Part shown: one piece after another, positions 6,222-15,800 of the stretch
Numbering within the stretch: the first letter of the stretch is position 1
How the letters are laid out: each line of letters begins with the position of its first letter
Assembly (NCBI GenBank): GCA_903840265.1
Contig: CAIMFH010000074.1
Span: forward strand, 1 to 32,730
Length of the DNA: 32,730 nt
Direction of reading: 5' to 3'
Source of the DNA: an uncultured Schlesneria sp.
GTDB taxonomy: Bacteria > Planctomycetota > Planctomycetia > Planctomycetales > Planctomycetaceae
Notes under the pieces: model-generated
Seen by the model: only the letters and a program-made list of their open reading frames with translations
The model's database searches: none
What the model was told of the DNA's origin: nothing
Made by a program: the position numbers and the translations under genes

Positions 6222-6480
6222 CTTCTCGATCCCCGGTGGCCATCAATGAATCTGCTGTCTTATCGTCCCCTGCCAAAACTGACTTGACGCCCGTAACCGG
6301 CAAACCCCGCCATCGCATCGACATCGAGCGGATTGCTCCGTTCGTGCCGAATTCATGGATTGCAAGGTCTCGGTTGCGGGAATTCCGTGAACCAGAACCG
6401 ACGGGGATGCGTCCGTTAAGTTGGTTCTGAATGAAGAATTAGCCAGACTTTGACGATCGTCAGGTCTGCCCCAGCTTCCC
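6222..6480. other. Gene-free stretch before the tRNA operon
   Basis: No credible gene; the open frame at 6236-6430 has no family pattern or ribosome-binding site. TTGACG at 6449 has no matching -10. Confidence 0.4.
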
Positions 6481-6508
6481 TTGCCATCTCCGCAGACGTT
6501 GCTATATT
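6481..6508 (+). promoter_or_regulatory. Sigma70-type promoter of the tRNA-tuf operon
   Basis: TTGCCA (6481-6486) and TATATT (6503-6508), 16 nt apart, 28 nt before tRNA-Thr. Position and boxes suit transcription of the Thr-Tyr-Gly-Thr-tuf unit. Confidence 0.6.
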
Positions 6509-6535
6509 GCTCGATTGCAGTTAGGTCCAGATTTC

Positions 6536-6607
6536 GCTAGCGTAGCTCAACGGTAGAGTTCCGGTTTTGTAAACCGGCGGTTGTCGGTTCAAGTCCGACC
6601 GCTAGCT
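6536..6607 (+). tRNA. tRNA-Thr (anticodon TGT)
   Basis: 72 nt. Acceptor GCTAGCG/CGCTAGC, anticodon loop TTTGTAA closed by CCGGT/ACCGG, T-loop GTTCAAG, discriminator T, CCA not encoded. First gene of the cluster. Confidence 0.95.
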
Positions 6608-6681
6608 CTTGTCGGTTAATGGTTTGCGTGAATATTGTTTGAGCGATCTAGGCGGGGGAAACCTCGTTTCAGTGAACGTTG

Positions 6682-6763
6682 GGCGGGATACCCGAGTGGC
6701 CAAAGGGGCCAGACTGTAAATCTGGTGGCAATGCCTTCGCAGGTTCGAATCCTGCTCCCGCCA
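6682..6763 (+). tRNA. tRNA-Tyr (anticodon GTA)
   Basis: 82 nt with the long variable arm of a class II tRNA. Acceptor GGCGGGA/TCCCGCC, anticodon loop CTGTAAA closed by CCAGA/TCTGG, T-loop GTTCGAA, discriminator A. CCA not encoded. Confidence 0.95.
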
Positions 6764-6785
6764 TTGTCGAAAAAAAGTTCGGTTT

Positions 6786-6856
6786 GCGGGTGTAGCTCAA
6801 TGGTAGAGTTCCAGCCTTCCAAGCTGGCCACGTGGGTTCGATTCCCATCACCCGCT
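6786..6856 (+). tRNA. tRNA-Gly (anticodon TCC)
   Basis: 71 nt. Acceptor GCGGGTG/CACCCGC, anticodon loop CTTCCAA closed by CCAGC/GCTGG, T-loop GTTCGAT, discriminator T. CCA not encoded. Confidence 0.95.
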
Positions 6857-7118
6857 CTTGCCTCGCAAGAGTGATGCAGCACGATTCATGATGTTGGGTT
6901 GTTGCTGTGGATTCATGTTTGGCGAAATGGGTAATGTTGGATAGCGGCAGTCAATCTGGGCAGGCTCGGCGCCTCGGTGAAAACTGCTTGATGAGCGTGA
7001 ATTGATCCGCTGTGGGTGCGGGGCGCTCGGATTGTCATCACTACGCAATGCCGTAGGGTTGACAAGCGAAACGCCATCGCCCATTCTTTGCGGATTCGCG
7101 ACTTCCATCGGCTGCCCT

Positions 7119-7191
7119 GCTGCTGTAGCTCAGTTGGTAGAGTGCGTCCTTGGTAAGGACGAGGTCAAGGGTTCGAATCCCTTCAGCAGCT
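7119..7191 (+). tRNA. tRNA-Thr (anticodon GGT)
   Basis: 73 nt. Acceptor GCTGCTG/CAGCAGC, anticodon loop TTGGTAA closed by CGTCC/GGACG, T-loop GTTCGAA, discriminator T. It is separated from tRNA-Gly by 262 nt without a recognisable gene and lies 117 nt before tuf. The Thr-Tyr-Gly-Thr-tuf order equals that of E. coli thrU-tyrU-glyT-thrT-tufB. Confidence 0.95.
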
Positions 7192-7222
7192 CTTGCGGTC
7201 TCGGTTCTGTGTTGCGTCGGGG

Positions 7223-7250
7223 TTGGGGTGTTCCCGCCTGTTTGTATAGT
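7223..7250 (+). promoter_or_regulatory. Possible internal promoter before tuf
   Basis: TTGGGG (7223-7228), a 16-nt spacer and TATAGT (7245-7250), 58 nt before the tuf start codon. The -10 is good and the -35 weak. Confidence 0.35.
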
Positions 7251-7308
7251 GAAGTCGTACCATTGGGTTGGTGGGTTTCTAGATAAGAGAAGCGAGGTTA
7301 GGGATCAA

Positions 7309-8505
7309 ATGGCGAAGGAATTGTTTCAGCGCACCAAGCCGCACGTCAACGTAGGAACGATTGGCCACATCGACCACGGCAAAACCACAACAACTGCGGC
7401 GATTCTCGCCGTTCAGACCGCTAAGGGTCTGGCAAAATTCAAGAGCTATGCTGATATCGCCAAGGGCGGAACGGTTCGCGATGAAACCAAAACGGTGACC
7501 ATCGCTGTGAGCCACGTCGAATACGAAACAGCATCTCGTCACTACGCTCACATCGACTGTCCAGGCCACGCAGATTATATCAAGAATATGATCACCGGCG
7601 CTGCCCAGATGGACGGTGCGATCCTGGTCGTATCGGCCGCAGACGGTCCCATGCCGCAGACTCGCGAGCACATTCTGCTCGCCAAGCAGGTGAACGTTCC
7701 TGCTCTGGTTTGCTTCCTGAACAAGTGCGATCTGGTCGACGACGAAGAGTTGCTCGAACTGGTCGAAATGGAAATTCGCGACTTGCTGAACAAGTACGAA
7801 TTCCCTGGCGACGACATCACTATCGTTCGCGGCAATGCAAAGGGCGCGCTGGACAATCCAGCCGATCCTAAGTTCAACGAGTGCATCGGCAAGCTGATGG
7901 ACGCTCTGGACAAGGATATCCCTGAGCCAGCTCGCGAAACCGACAAGCCAATGCTGATGGCGATCGAAGACGTGTTCTCGATCGAAGGCCGCGGGACTGT
8001 GGTTACCGGCCGTATCGAGCAAGGCGTGCTGAAGGTTGGCGATAAGGTTCAATTGCTCGGTCTGGCTGATCCTAAGGAATCGGTCTGTACCGGTGTTGAA
8101 ATGTTCCAGAAGACTCTCGATCAGGGTATCGCTGGCGATAACGTCGGTGTGCTGCTGCGTGGTCTGAAGAAGGAAGATGTTCAGCGAGGTCAAGTTCTGG
8201 CGAAGCCAGGCTCGATCACTCCGCACACCAAGTTCGAAGCTCAGGTTTATATTCTGAGCAAAGAAGAAGGTGGACGTCACACGCCGTTCTTCAGCGGCTA
8301 TCGTCCTCAGTTCTACTTCCGCACAACGGACGTGACCGGCGAAGCGAACCTGCTCGACGGTGCTGAAATGTGCATGCCAGGCGATAACGTTAAGTTGTCG
8401 GTCACCCTCGGCAAGCCAATCGCCATGACCGAAAATGTCCGCTTCGCTATCCGCGAAGGTGGCAAGACGGTCGGATCTGGCGTTGTTGTGAAGATTCTTG
8501 AGTAG
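7309..8505 (+). CDS. tuf: Elongation factor Tu
   Basis: 398 residues from the ATG at 7309 ([20 protein letters not shown]); the open frame reaches further upstream but runs into tRNA-Thr. It carries aminoacyl-tRNA to the ribosomal A site under GTP hydrolysis. G1 is GHIDHGKT (residues 19-26), G3 DCPGH (83-87, catalytic His87), G4 NKCD. Domains 2 and 3 are normal ([45 protein letters not shown]). Switch I is odd: the near-universal RGITI is KTVTI (61-65) and the preceding PEEKA segment is replaced by a stretch two residues longer (KGGTVRDET). The switch threonine is kept. It is the first protein gene after the tRNA cluster, and a hairpin follows. Confidence 0.98.
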   Translation: MAKELFQRTKPHVNVGTIGHIDHGKTTTTAAILAVQTAKGLAKFKSYADIAKGGTVRDETKTVTIAVSHVEYETASRHYAHIDCPGHADYIKNMITGAAQMDGAILVVSAADGPMPQTREHILLAKQVNVPALVCFLNKCDLVDDEELLELVEMEIRDLLNKYEFPGDDITIVRGNAKGALDNPADPKFNECIGKLMDALDKDIPEPARETDKPMLMAIEDVFSIEGRGTVVTGRIEQGVLKVGDKVQLLGLADPKESVCTGVEMFQKTLDQGIAGDNVGVLLRGLKKEDVQRGQVLAKPGSITPHTKFEAQVYILSKEEGGRHTPFFSGYRPQFYFRTTDVTGEANLLDGAEMCMPGDNVKLSVTLGKPIAMTENVRFAIREGGKTVGSGVVVKILE

Positions 8506-8521
8506 TCTCTGTATCAGCGTT

Positions 8522-8550
8522 GGCCGCAGAAGCTATCTTCTGCGGCCTTG
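8522..8550 (+). terminator. Hairpin between tuf and rpmG
   Basis: GGCCGCAGAAG (8522-8532), loop CTAT, exact complement 8537-8547, then TTG. The 11-bp GC-rich stem with a short T tract suggests partial termination that lowers expression of rpmG and later genes relative to tuf. Confidence 0.55.
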
Positions 8551-8597
8551 CTGTTCGCGTTGCTTGTTGATGGGCTCGAGATAGTAAGGATAGACAG

Positions 8598-8753
8598 ATG
8601 GCGCGCGAGTTTGTTTGGCTGGAATGTACGGAGACGGGGCTGAGGAACTATCGCGTCAATAAAGAAACGCGAGGGACTGAGCGCCTCGAGCTGAAGAAGT
8701 ACAATAAGAAGCTGCGGAAGCACACGGCGCACAAAGAATCACGTAAGAAGTGA
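8598..8753 (+). CDS. rpmG: 50S ribosomal protein L33
   Basis: 51 residues, normal for L33: MAREFVWLECTETGLRNYRV, then RLELKKYNKKLRKHTAHKESRKK. It is a large-subunit protein near the E site. Zinc-binding versions have two CxxC pairs; here only one cysteine (Cys10) remains and KYCPxCRKH has become KYNKKLRKH, so this is the zinc-independent (C-minus) form. AAGGA lies ten bases before the ATG. Confidence 0.95.
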   Translation: MAREFVWLECTETGLRNYRVNKETRGTERLELKKYNKKLRKHTAHKESRKK

Positions 8754-8784
8754 TTCGGGCGGCGTGGCTCGTACGTAAACACGA

Positions 8785-8857
8785 ACGGGCGTAGCTCAAT
8801 TGGCAGAGCACTGGATTCCAAATCCAGGGGTTGGGGGTTCGACTCCCTCCGCCCGTG
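8785..8857 (+). tRNA. tRNA-Trp (anticodon CCA)
   Basis: 73 nt. Acceptor ACGGGCG/CGCCCGT, anticodon loop TTCCAAA closed by CTGGA/TCCAG, T-loop GTTCGAC, discriminator G as usual for tRNA-Trp. Its place between rpmG and secE recurs in many bacteria. Confidence 0.95.
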
Positions 8858-8915
8858 TTTCAAAGTGGCTTTGGCGTCTTGGCTCACGCATTCTGCAGCA
8901 ACTAAGGTTTTTACG

Positions 8916-9344
8916 GTGAATCAAGCGAAGTCGGGCAGCTTTTGGTCAGCGTTTTTGAGCGTTGACCTCTATAAGAAAAATCAGGGACGGCTTGCCCGGC
9001 AGATCGTCGCAGGAGCGATAGCGGCGACCATCTGTCTGTTGTGTTGGTCAATGAACCAGACATTGCTGGCTGATGTCGGCGTATCGGTTCGAACGGCTGT
9101 GACAGCGGTGGTCCTGGTGGCGGGTTTGTGGGCTGCTTTTCGAGTTGTGAATCTGCCTCAGTTCGCTGAGTTTTTGATTGAAGTTCAACACGAAATGGCG
9201 AAGGTGTCGTGGCCGAACTGGCCGACCCTGCGTCGGTCGACGGCGGTCGTGTTGTTTGTCATGGGTTTGTTGAGTGTCGTGTTGTTCTGTTACGACGTGG
9301 TTTGGCATTGGCTGTTGAAGTTGATCCACGTTCTGCAGTTCTAG
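8916..9344 (+). CDS. secE: Preprotein translocase subunit SecE
   Basis: 142 residues from the GTG at 8916, which has AAGG eight bases upstream; an upstream GTG at 8865 sits almost against tRNA-Trp and has no ribosome-binding site. SecE stabilises SecY in the inner-membrane SecYEG channel. Three membrane segments are visible: about residues 31-47 (IVAGAIAATICLLCWSM), 57-77 and 112-135. The conserved amphipathic motif FLIEVQHEMAKVSWPNWPTL precedes the last one. Many bacterial SecE proteins are about 60 residues with one segment; the longer three-segment form resembles that of E. coli. nusG follows. Confidence 0.93.
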   Translation: MNQAKSGSFWSAFLSVDLYKKNQGRLARQIVAGAIAATICLLCWSMNQTLLADVGVSVRTAVTAVVLVAGLWAAFRVVNLPQFAEFLIEVQHEMAKVSWPNWPTLRRSTAVVLFVMGLLSVVLFCYDVVWHWLLKLIHVLQF

Positions 9345-9416
9345 TTGCCTGCCCGCGATGCAAGTTGCGGTGTTCATAATCTGCGTTTGGCAGAGGGGCC
9401 CGGGGGGTGAGTGGCC

Positions 9417-9968
9417 ATGTCGGAAGGTGCTGAGCAGCAGATGGAATGGTACGTTTTGAAGGTTCAAAGCAATCGCGAACGAACCATTCGCGATGCGCTG
9501 AAGCGTCGAATCGGCCAGGAGGCTCTCGACGAGTTTTTTGGGGAGATTGTGATCCCCGTCGAAAAGATCGTGGATAACAAGTCCGGCAAGCGCCGGGTCA
9601 TCGAACAGAAGCTGTATCCCGGCTATCTGATGGTTCAGATGATCTTGAATGACGAGACTTGGTATCTGGTTCGAACGACAAATGGAGTCGGAGACTTCAC
9701 GGGAGCGGCAGGGCAGCCGATCCCGATGCAACCACAGGAAATTGATCGCATGCTGGGTGTTGGCGTCACGACGCCGGCCGAACCTGCTCGCGTCAAGATT
9801 GAGTTCAGCGCTGGCGACGGCGTGAAAATCAAGGACGGTGCTTTCGAAGGATTTGATGGTCAGATCGAAGGTGTCGACGAACATAGCGGTAAGATCACCG
9901 TTTTGATTGAGATTTTTGGCAGGCCAACGCCTGTTGATCTGGATACGTGGCAGGTTGAGCGAACCTGA
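9417..9968 (+). CDS. nusG: Transcription termination/antitermination factor NusG
   Basis: 183 residues from the ATG at 9417; the GGGGGGTGA at 9403 is well placed for this start and too close for the in-frame GTG at 9411. The N-terminal NGN domain has [20 protein letters not shown] and [20 protein letters not shown] (about residues 10-85); the C-terminal KOW domain begins near [20 protein letters not shown]. NusG binds the RNA polymerase clamp and links it to Rho or ribosomal S10. The usual secE-nusG-rplK order is kept. Confidence 0.97.
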   Translation: MSEGAEQQMEWYVLKVQSNRERTIRDALKRRIGQEALDEFFGEIVIPVEKIVDNKSGKRRVIEQKLYPGYLMVQMILNDETWYLVRTTNGVGDFTGAAGQPIPMQPQEIDRMLGVGVTTPAEPARVKIEFSAGDGVKIKDGAFEGFDGQIEGVDEHSGKITVLIEIFGRPTPVDLDTWQVERT

Positions 9969-10000
9969 TCGGATCCAGGAACGAGTAGAGGAGACGGCTG

Positions 10001-10435
10001 GTGGCGAAGAAACAGGCGAAGATTAAAGCACAGGTCAAGGTTCAAATCCCTGGGGGTAAGGCAACGCCTGCTCCTCCAGTCGGTACCGCTCTCGGTCCGC
10101 ACGGGATTAACCTCGGCCAGTTCGTGATGCAGTTCAACGAAAAGACCCGCGACCTGAACGGCATGATTGTGCCCGTGGTCGTGACCGTTTTCGAAGACCG
10201 CACATTTACATTCGAATTGAAAAGCCCTCCGGCGTCTGTGTTGCTGAAGCAAGCAGCCGGGATTGCCAAGGGTGCTGTCAACGCCAAGACGGATCGCGTT
10301 GGTAGTGTGACGGCGGCTCAGGTGCTGGACATCGTCAAGGCGAAGTTCGCTGACCTGAATTCCCGCGATCACGAGCATGCGGCTCTCATGATTCGAGGGA
10401 CCGCTCGCAGCATGGGTATTGAAGTTTTGGACTGA
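10001..10435 (+). CDS. rplK: 50S ribosomal protein L11
   Basis: 144 residues from a GTG with GAGGAG about nine bases upstream. The N-terminal [19 protein letters not shown] and C-terminal [18 protein letters not shown] motifs are intact. It binds 23S rRNA at the GTPase-associated centre near the L10/L7-L12 stalk and mediates stringent-response signalling. 32 nt after nusG, 38 nt before rplA. Confidence 0.97.
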   Translation: MAKKQAKIKAQVKVQIPGGKATPAPPVGTALGPHGINLGQFVMQFNEKTRDLNGMIVPVVVTVFEDRTFTFELKSPPASVLLKQAAGIAKGAVNAKTDRVGSVTAAQVLDIVKAKFADLNSRDHEHAALMIRGTARSMGIEVLD

Positions 10436-10473
10436 AGTCGCCGGGATTCTTTTTAGAAGTTTGTGGGTGTTCC

Positions 10474-11178
10474 ATGGCACATGTCTCTAAGCGTGTACGA
10501 ATTCTGCGTGAGCAGTTGGCCGAAGTCGGGTCACTGGACGTTGGCGCAGCGGTTCAATTGTTGAAGTCTCTCGAAGACAAGCTTCCAACCGGTGTACGCA
10601 AGTGCCGGTTCGATCAGTCGGTCATGATCGCGATGCGCCTGGGGATTGATCCTCGGCAAGCTGATCAGATTGTCCGAGGATCGATCGTGCTGCCACACGG
10701 GATTGGTAAAGCCAAGCGAGTGATCGTGTTTGCCCAGGGCGACAACGTTGCAGTCGCGACCGCGGCTGGAGCGGATTTCGTCGGCGGCAAGGATCTAGCT
10801 GAGAAAATCAAGGGTGGCTGGCTGGACTTCGATGTCGCGATCGCATCTCCGGACATGATGGGCGTCGTCGGACCGCTCGGTAAGGTGCTTGGCCCTCGCG
10901 GACTGATGCCTTCGCCGCGAGCCGGAACGGTGACCAGCGATATCGCTGGTGCTGTTAAGGAATACAAAGCGGGTAAGGTTGAATTCCGCTGTGACTCGGG
11001 CGGTAATGTTCACGCTGTTGTCGGCAGACTGTCCTTCGGTCAAGCAGAGCTGACCGAGAATGTGGACGCGATGGTCAAGTACGTACGATCCATCAAGCCA
11101 GCCACATCCAAAGGTCAATACGTCCGCAACGTCTGCTTGTCGGCAACGATGACGCCGGGTATTTCAATCGCAGGTTAG
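10474..11178 (+). CDS. rplA: 50S ribosomal protein L1
   Basis: 234 residues, normal length. The motifs ANQAVRG-like [38 protein letters not shown] and GTVTSDI are clear, and the family end around [12 protein letters not shown] is present. It forms the L1 stalk and in several bacteria represses its own operon by binding mRNA; no L1-like leader site was identified here. Directly after the stop, the last 15 bases of the gene are imperfectly duplicated. Confidence 0.97.
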   Translation: MAHVSKRVRILREQLAEVGSLDVGAAVQLLKSLEDKLPTGVRKCRFDQSVMIAMRLGIDPRQADQIVRGSIVLPHGIGKAKRVIVFAQGDNVAVATAAGADFVGGKDLAEKIKGGWLDFDVAIASPDMMGVVGPLGKVLGPRGLMPSPRAGTVTSDIAGAVKEYKAGKVEFRCDSGGNVHAVVGRLSFGQAELTENVDAMVKYVRSIKPATSKGQYVRNVCLSATMTPGISIAG

Positions 11179-11190
11179 CCAGGTATTTCG
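11158..11190 (+). repeat. Short duplication of the rplA 3' end
   Basis: GGTATTTCAATCGCA in the last codons of rplA is repeated, with two changes, as GGTATTTCGATTGCA just after its stop codon. It looks like a small tandem duplication in the rplA-rplJ gap. Confidence 0.55.
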
Positions 11191-11241
11191 ATTGCAAGTG
11201 AGTACGGAATTCTGGCGTGATTGGCCAGCGTGGAGTGAGCG

Positions 11242-11760
11242 ATGAGCAAAGTTGTTAAACGAATGATGATTGACAGCATTCAGGGTGCTCTGGGTGAGTG
11301 CCGTGAAGTGCTGGTGCTGGATGCTTCGCGCCTGACCGGTTTCGCAGCGAATCAATTGCGATTAGATCTGCGTAAGAAGCGAATCTCGATGTTGGGTGTC
11401 AAGAACGCCGTGGCGCGTCGAGCACTCAGCGAGATCGGCCTGACAGGGGCTGCTGGTGCGCTGACCGGTGCTTGCACTCTGGTTTTCGGCAGCGACGATA
11501 TTGTCGCGCTGTCGAAGGAGTTGACCAGCTGCTGTGAAAAGCAGAAGGTGATCGAAATCCGTGGCGGAGCGATTGGCGACACGCCACTCAATGCCAAGGA
11601 TGTCGAATCGCTGAGCAAGAGCCCAGGACGCAAGGAATTGTTGAGCCAGATCGTGGGACTGATCCTCAGCCCAGGCGGTCGGCTTGCGAGCGCGATTGTT
11701 GGACCAGCAGGCAAGATTGCTGGCCAAGTGAAGACCATCGCAGACAAAGAAGCATCCTGA
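11242..11760 (+). CDS. rplJ: 50S ribosomal protein L10
   Basis: 172 residues. The N-terminal rRNA-binding domain has LVLDASRLTGFAANQLRLDLRKK and the conserved VKNAVARRAL; the C-terminal helix that carries L7/L12 dimers ends the protein (AGKIAGQVKTIADKEAS). It anchors the stalk. GGAGTGAGCG precedes the ATG. The 63-nt gap to rplA is short, and no L10-autoregulation leader was recognised. Confidence 0.96.
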   Translation: MSKVVKRMMIDSIQGALGECREVLVLDASRLTGFAANQLRLDLRKKRISMLGVKNAVARRALSEIGLTGAAGALTGACTLVFGSDDIVALSKELTSCCEKQKVIEIRGGAIGDTPLNAKDVESLSKSPGRKELLSQIVGLILSPGGRLASAIVGPAGKIAGQVKTIADKEAS

Positions 11761-11857
11761 GCCTCTGAGCTTGTGATGCAGGTAAGAACCAAACTGACGT
11801 CGACTTGTTGTAACGTCTTGACCCAGAGTTTGTTTGTAGTTTGAAAGGATGAGTTCG

Positions 11858-12250
11858 ATGAGCGATTTTGATGCGACGATTACACAGTTGGGCGATCAGA
11901 TTGTTGGTTTGACCCTGCTCCAGGCCAAGTCGTTGGCTGATTACCTGAAGGAAACGCACGGCATCGAGCCAGCCGGTGGCGGCGTCATGATGGCCGCTCC
12001 TGCAGGCGGCGGAGCTGCTGCTGCGGTCGTGGAAGAAAAGACCGAGTTCGACGTCATCCTCACCGGTTTCGGAGAGAACAAGATTGGCGTGATCAAGGTT
12101 GTCCGTGGCGCAACAGGCCTGGGCCTGAAGGAAGCCAAGGATCTGGTCGAAGGCGTGCCAAAGCCGCTGAAGACTGGTATCTCGAAGGACGACGCGGCCA
12201 AAATGAAGGCCGAAGTCGAACAAGCAGGCGGAACCTGCGAGATCAAGTAG
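11858..12250 (+). CDS. rplL: 50S ribosomal protein L7/L12
   Basis: 130 residues from the ATG at 11858; AAAGGA ends right at the ATG at 11849, leaving no spacer for that start, but is ideally spaced for 11858. N-terminal dimerisation domain (to about residue 35), a Gly/Ala-rich hinge ([15 protein letters not shown]), and the C-terminal factor-binding domain with [21 protein letters not shown] and [19 protein letters not shown]. This multi-copy stalk protein recruits EF-Tu and EF-G. Confidence 0.96.
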   Translation: MSDFDATITQLGDQIVGLTLLQAKSLADYLKETHGIEPAGGGVMMAAPAGGGAAAAVVEEKTEFDVILTGFGENKIGVIKVVRGATGLGLKEAKDLVEGVPKPLKTGISKDDAAKMKAEVEQAGGTCEIK

Positions 12251-12818
12251 TCTGGCAAGGATGACGTCCGCAAGTGAGAACTTGCGGGCGAATGCCGAAG
12301 AAGAATGACAAACTCGGGTAATGACGTGGTCAGGGCGCGACGGCGAGGATGGTCCGAAGCGCCCCTCGACCTTGCTTGCATTTAGGGCTTGACCCTTGTG
12401 CTGGCGTGGGCTGTGTTGCACAATGCTTTTTGCAGAATTCTGCAAAGCGGGCGGAACACGGCAAGACGCCAGGGAATCTCGTCGGCATGGCTGACTGGAC
12501 TTCCTTAAGTACCGTCATTGGCTGGGCATTACGAATGTCGATAGGCGGGTTCAGAGGTCACGCTTTGACAGTCGTGAGCGAAAACAATCTGGCGACCGCT
12601 GCGCAGCGAACAAGTTGCGACAGTCGGTATAGGTGCGCACGGTGGTGCAGAAACGTCAGGCAATCGCCATTCTTTCCGATAGGGGTCGGCTTCCGATGCC
12701 ACCCTGTCACAACAGTCGTGCGTTTAGTCCGCTGAGCCCCGTGGACTAGTGTCGCAGGCTGTCCTTCTGCCGTAAATAACAGTTTGACGAATCAATTTGG
12801 GATCTAGGAAGCAACCTA
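12251..12818 (+). other. Long rplL-rpoB gap with hairpin
   Basis: 568 nt without a credible gene. An 8-bp stem with a GAGA tetraloop (12268-12275 / 12280-12287, CCGCAAGT) lies 17 nt after rplL but has no T tract, so it may be an attenuator or RNase processing site of the sort known between E. coli rplL and rpoB. TTGACA at 12565 with CAATCT at 12585 is too tightly spaced to be a convincing promoter. TAGTCC...GGACTA near 12725-12750 can form another short stem. An extra rpoB promoter in this gap is plausible but not proven. Confidence 0.5.
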
Positions 12819-15800
12819 ATGGCAATTCCGGCCACCCGTATCATCGCAACGACCGAGACTCGGTCGTTTGGGTCGCTGCAGTCTCAGTTCCAGATTTCCG
12901 ATCTCACCGAGATCCAAGTCAATTCATATATTCGCTTTTTGCAATTGGATGACGATCCGCGCGAACGTAAGGATCTGGGCTTGGAAGCCATCCTGCGGGA
13001 AGTGTTTCCAATCGAGAGCTACGATCATCGCTATCGGCTGGAGTACGTCAAGTACGAGTTGGGCAAGCCCCGCTACACGTCGCTTGAATGTCGCCAGTTG
13101 CGATTGACCTATGGTCGCCCGTTCCGAATTTGGCTGCGGCTGATGAAGGAACAAGCGATCGAAGAAGAGGTTTACCTGGGCGACATGCCGATCATGATCG
13201 GCGGCGGCGAGTTCATCATCAATGGTGCTGAACGTGTCGTGGTCAGCCAGTTGCACCGCTCCCCTGGTGTCGATTTCGTGCAAGGCTCGGAGCCTGGTGA
13301 ACGAAAACAATTTTCGTGTCGCGTGATCCCCGAGCGTGGCAGCTGGATCGAAATCGTCATCAGCAAGCGTGAAACGCTGGGTGTGCGTATCGATCAGAGC
13401 GGCAAGTTCTCGGCGATGACGTTTTTGCGAGCGATGGACCCAAGCTATGGCACCAGCACCGCGCTGATCAAGCTGTTCTACGAAACCAAGGCCGTAAAGA
13501 TCGGCAAGGGTGACGAAGTATTGCTGGGCAAGCACACCGCTGAAGATGTTGTCTATCCGGCCGGTCACGAACGGGTCGGTGAAATCATCGCTGAACTCGG
13601 CGATAAGCTGACAGAAGCCATGGTGGCCGAGATTAAGGCTTCGACACTGAAGACCGTCGAAGTGATTGAGAAGTCCGACGACTTGTTGGCTCTGTCCAGT
13701 ATTCTCGAAGATCCGACCAGCACTCACGAAGATGCGTTGCTGCGAATCTTCCAGCGCCTGCGTCCCGGCAATCCACCGGCACTCGATAAGGCGATCGAAC
13801 TGTTCAAAGAGAAGTTCTACGACGTCAATCGATACCGGCTCGGTCGCGTCGGCCGGTTCCGTATCAATCGCAAGTTCGATCAATCGATTCCCGACAGCGA
13901 AATGACGCTGAAGGCTGAAGACGTTGTGAACGCGATTCGCTACGTCATCAAGCTGCGAATTGGCGACAACAGTGCTCACGTCGACGACATCGATAACCTC
14001 GGTAATCGCCGTCTGCGAACGATCGACGAGTTGGCTGCTGAAGAAATCCGTAAGGGTTTCTTGAAGCTGCGTCGTACCGTTCAGGAACGAATGAGCCTGA
14101 AAGACGTCGAAGAAATGTCGCCACGTACGTTGGTTAACCCCAAGAGCGTGTCGGCAGCGATTGAGTACTTCTTCGGACGCGGCGAACTGTCGCAGGTCGT
14201 CGATCAGACCAATCCATTGGCGACGCTGACGCACGAACGACGACTCAGTGCCCTCGGCCCTGGTGGTTTGAATCGTAAGCGAGCGGGCTTCGAAGTTCGC
14301 GACGTGCATATTTCGCACTACGGTCGAATCTGCCCGATTGAAACGCCTGAAGGTACGAACATCGGTTTGATTTCCAGCCTCAGCATCTTCGCTCGCGTCG
14401 ATGACTACGGCTTCCTGATCACTCCGTATCGCATCGTCAAGAACAAGAAAGTTACGGACGAAGTCGAATGGCTGCGAGCCGACCAGGAATCCCGAGTCTT
14501 CATCGCTCCCGCTGACACTCCAGTCGAAAAGGGTGCGATCGTTGGTGATCGCGTGATGGCGCGATTCCATAACGACGTGGTTTGGATGGCGTCAAACGAC
14601 GTCGGGTTCATCGACGTGGCCTCGTGCCAGATGGTCGGTGTCTCCGCCGGTTTGATTCCGTTCCTCGAGCACGACGATGCAAACCGGGCACTGATGGGTT
14701 CGAACATGCAACGCCAAGGCGTTCCATTGCTCATCGCGGAATCGCCACTTGTCGGTACGGGTCTGGAACGGGCCGTCGCCGAAAGTTCGGGGATGGTGTT
14801 GCGAGCTGAGAAGAGCGGCAAGATCACCTATGTCGATTCGACCTGCATCGAACTCGAAGGGAAGCGAACCGAGCTTCGTAAATACACCGGCTTGAACGAA
14901 CGAACCTGTTTGAATCAAACTCCGATCGTCAAGGTTGGGCAGCGAGTCAAAAAGGGCGAAATTCTGGTCGACAGTGCTGCAACCTCGGCCGGTGAATTGG
15001 CGCTGGGTCGTAACGTGCTGGTCGCCTTCATGTCGTTCGAAGGTTTCAACTTCGAAGATGCGATCATCCTCTCCGAACGCCTCGTGAAGGAAGACGTTTA
15101 CACGTCGATCCACATCGACGAGTTCGACGTGGAAGTTCGCGAGACCAAGCTCGGTCGGGAAGAGTTTACTCGCGACATTCCGAACGTCAGCGAAAAGGCT
15201 CTGCGAAACCTCGACGAGAGCGGCGTCGTTCAGATCGGGACACGAGTCGAACCTGGCGACATCCTGGTCGGTAAGGTCTCTCCAAAGGCCAAGACCGAAC
15301 TGACACCTGAAGAAAAGCTGCTGCACGCGATCTTCGGTCGTGCTGGCGAAGACGTGAAGAACGAATCGCTGGAAGTTCCGAGCGGAACCGAAGGGATTGT
15401 CATCCACACCGAGAAGTTCTCGCGACGGATGAGTCTCTCCGAATCCGAACGTAAGAAGTTCGAAGCGGAACTAAAGAAGAACGAAGATGCCGGCAACGCC
15501 AAGATCGCCGATGCCTTCCGTGAATTCATGAAGGAATTCGAGAAGGTTCTGGATCGACGATTGACCGACGCCGATGCTCGCGAAATCCGTACGATCACGG
15601 ACGATAAGTTCGTGGCCAGCTATGCGGAAGGTTTCCGTTCGACGCTTGATTCTCTCGACATCCGCAGTCCACAGAAGAAGGCGGATTGCCGCCGGGCCTT
15701 CAAAGAGGGCTGGGGATCGGTTGAAGATGCGATTGATCAACGTGACCGCCTGCTGAATACGATGAAGCGTGGCGATGAACTGCCAAGCGGCGTGTTGCAG

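Noticed and set aside
12349-12735. A 128-aa plus-strand frame in the rplL-rpoB gap
   Set aside because: Composition and lack of pattern suggest random translation of a non-coding leader.
12924-14570. A 548-aa open frame on the minus strand of rpoB, with similar long minus-strand frames opposite tuf, rpoC and the rpoB/rpoC junction
   Set aside because: These are codon-bias shadows of highly expressed plus-strand genes; the translations lack any family pattern and the true genes are certain.
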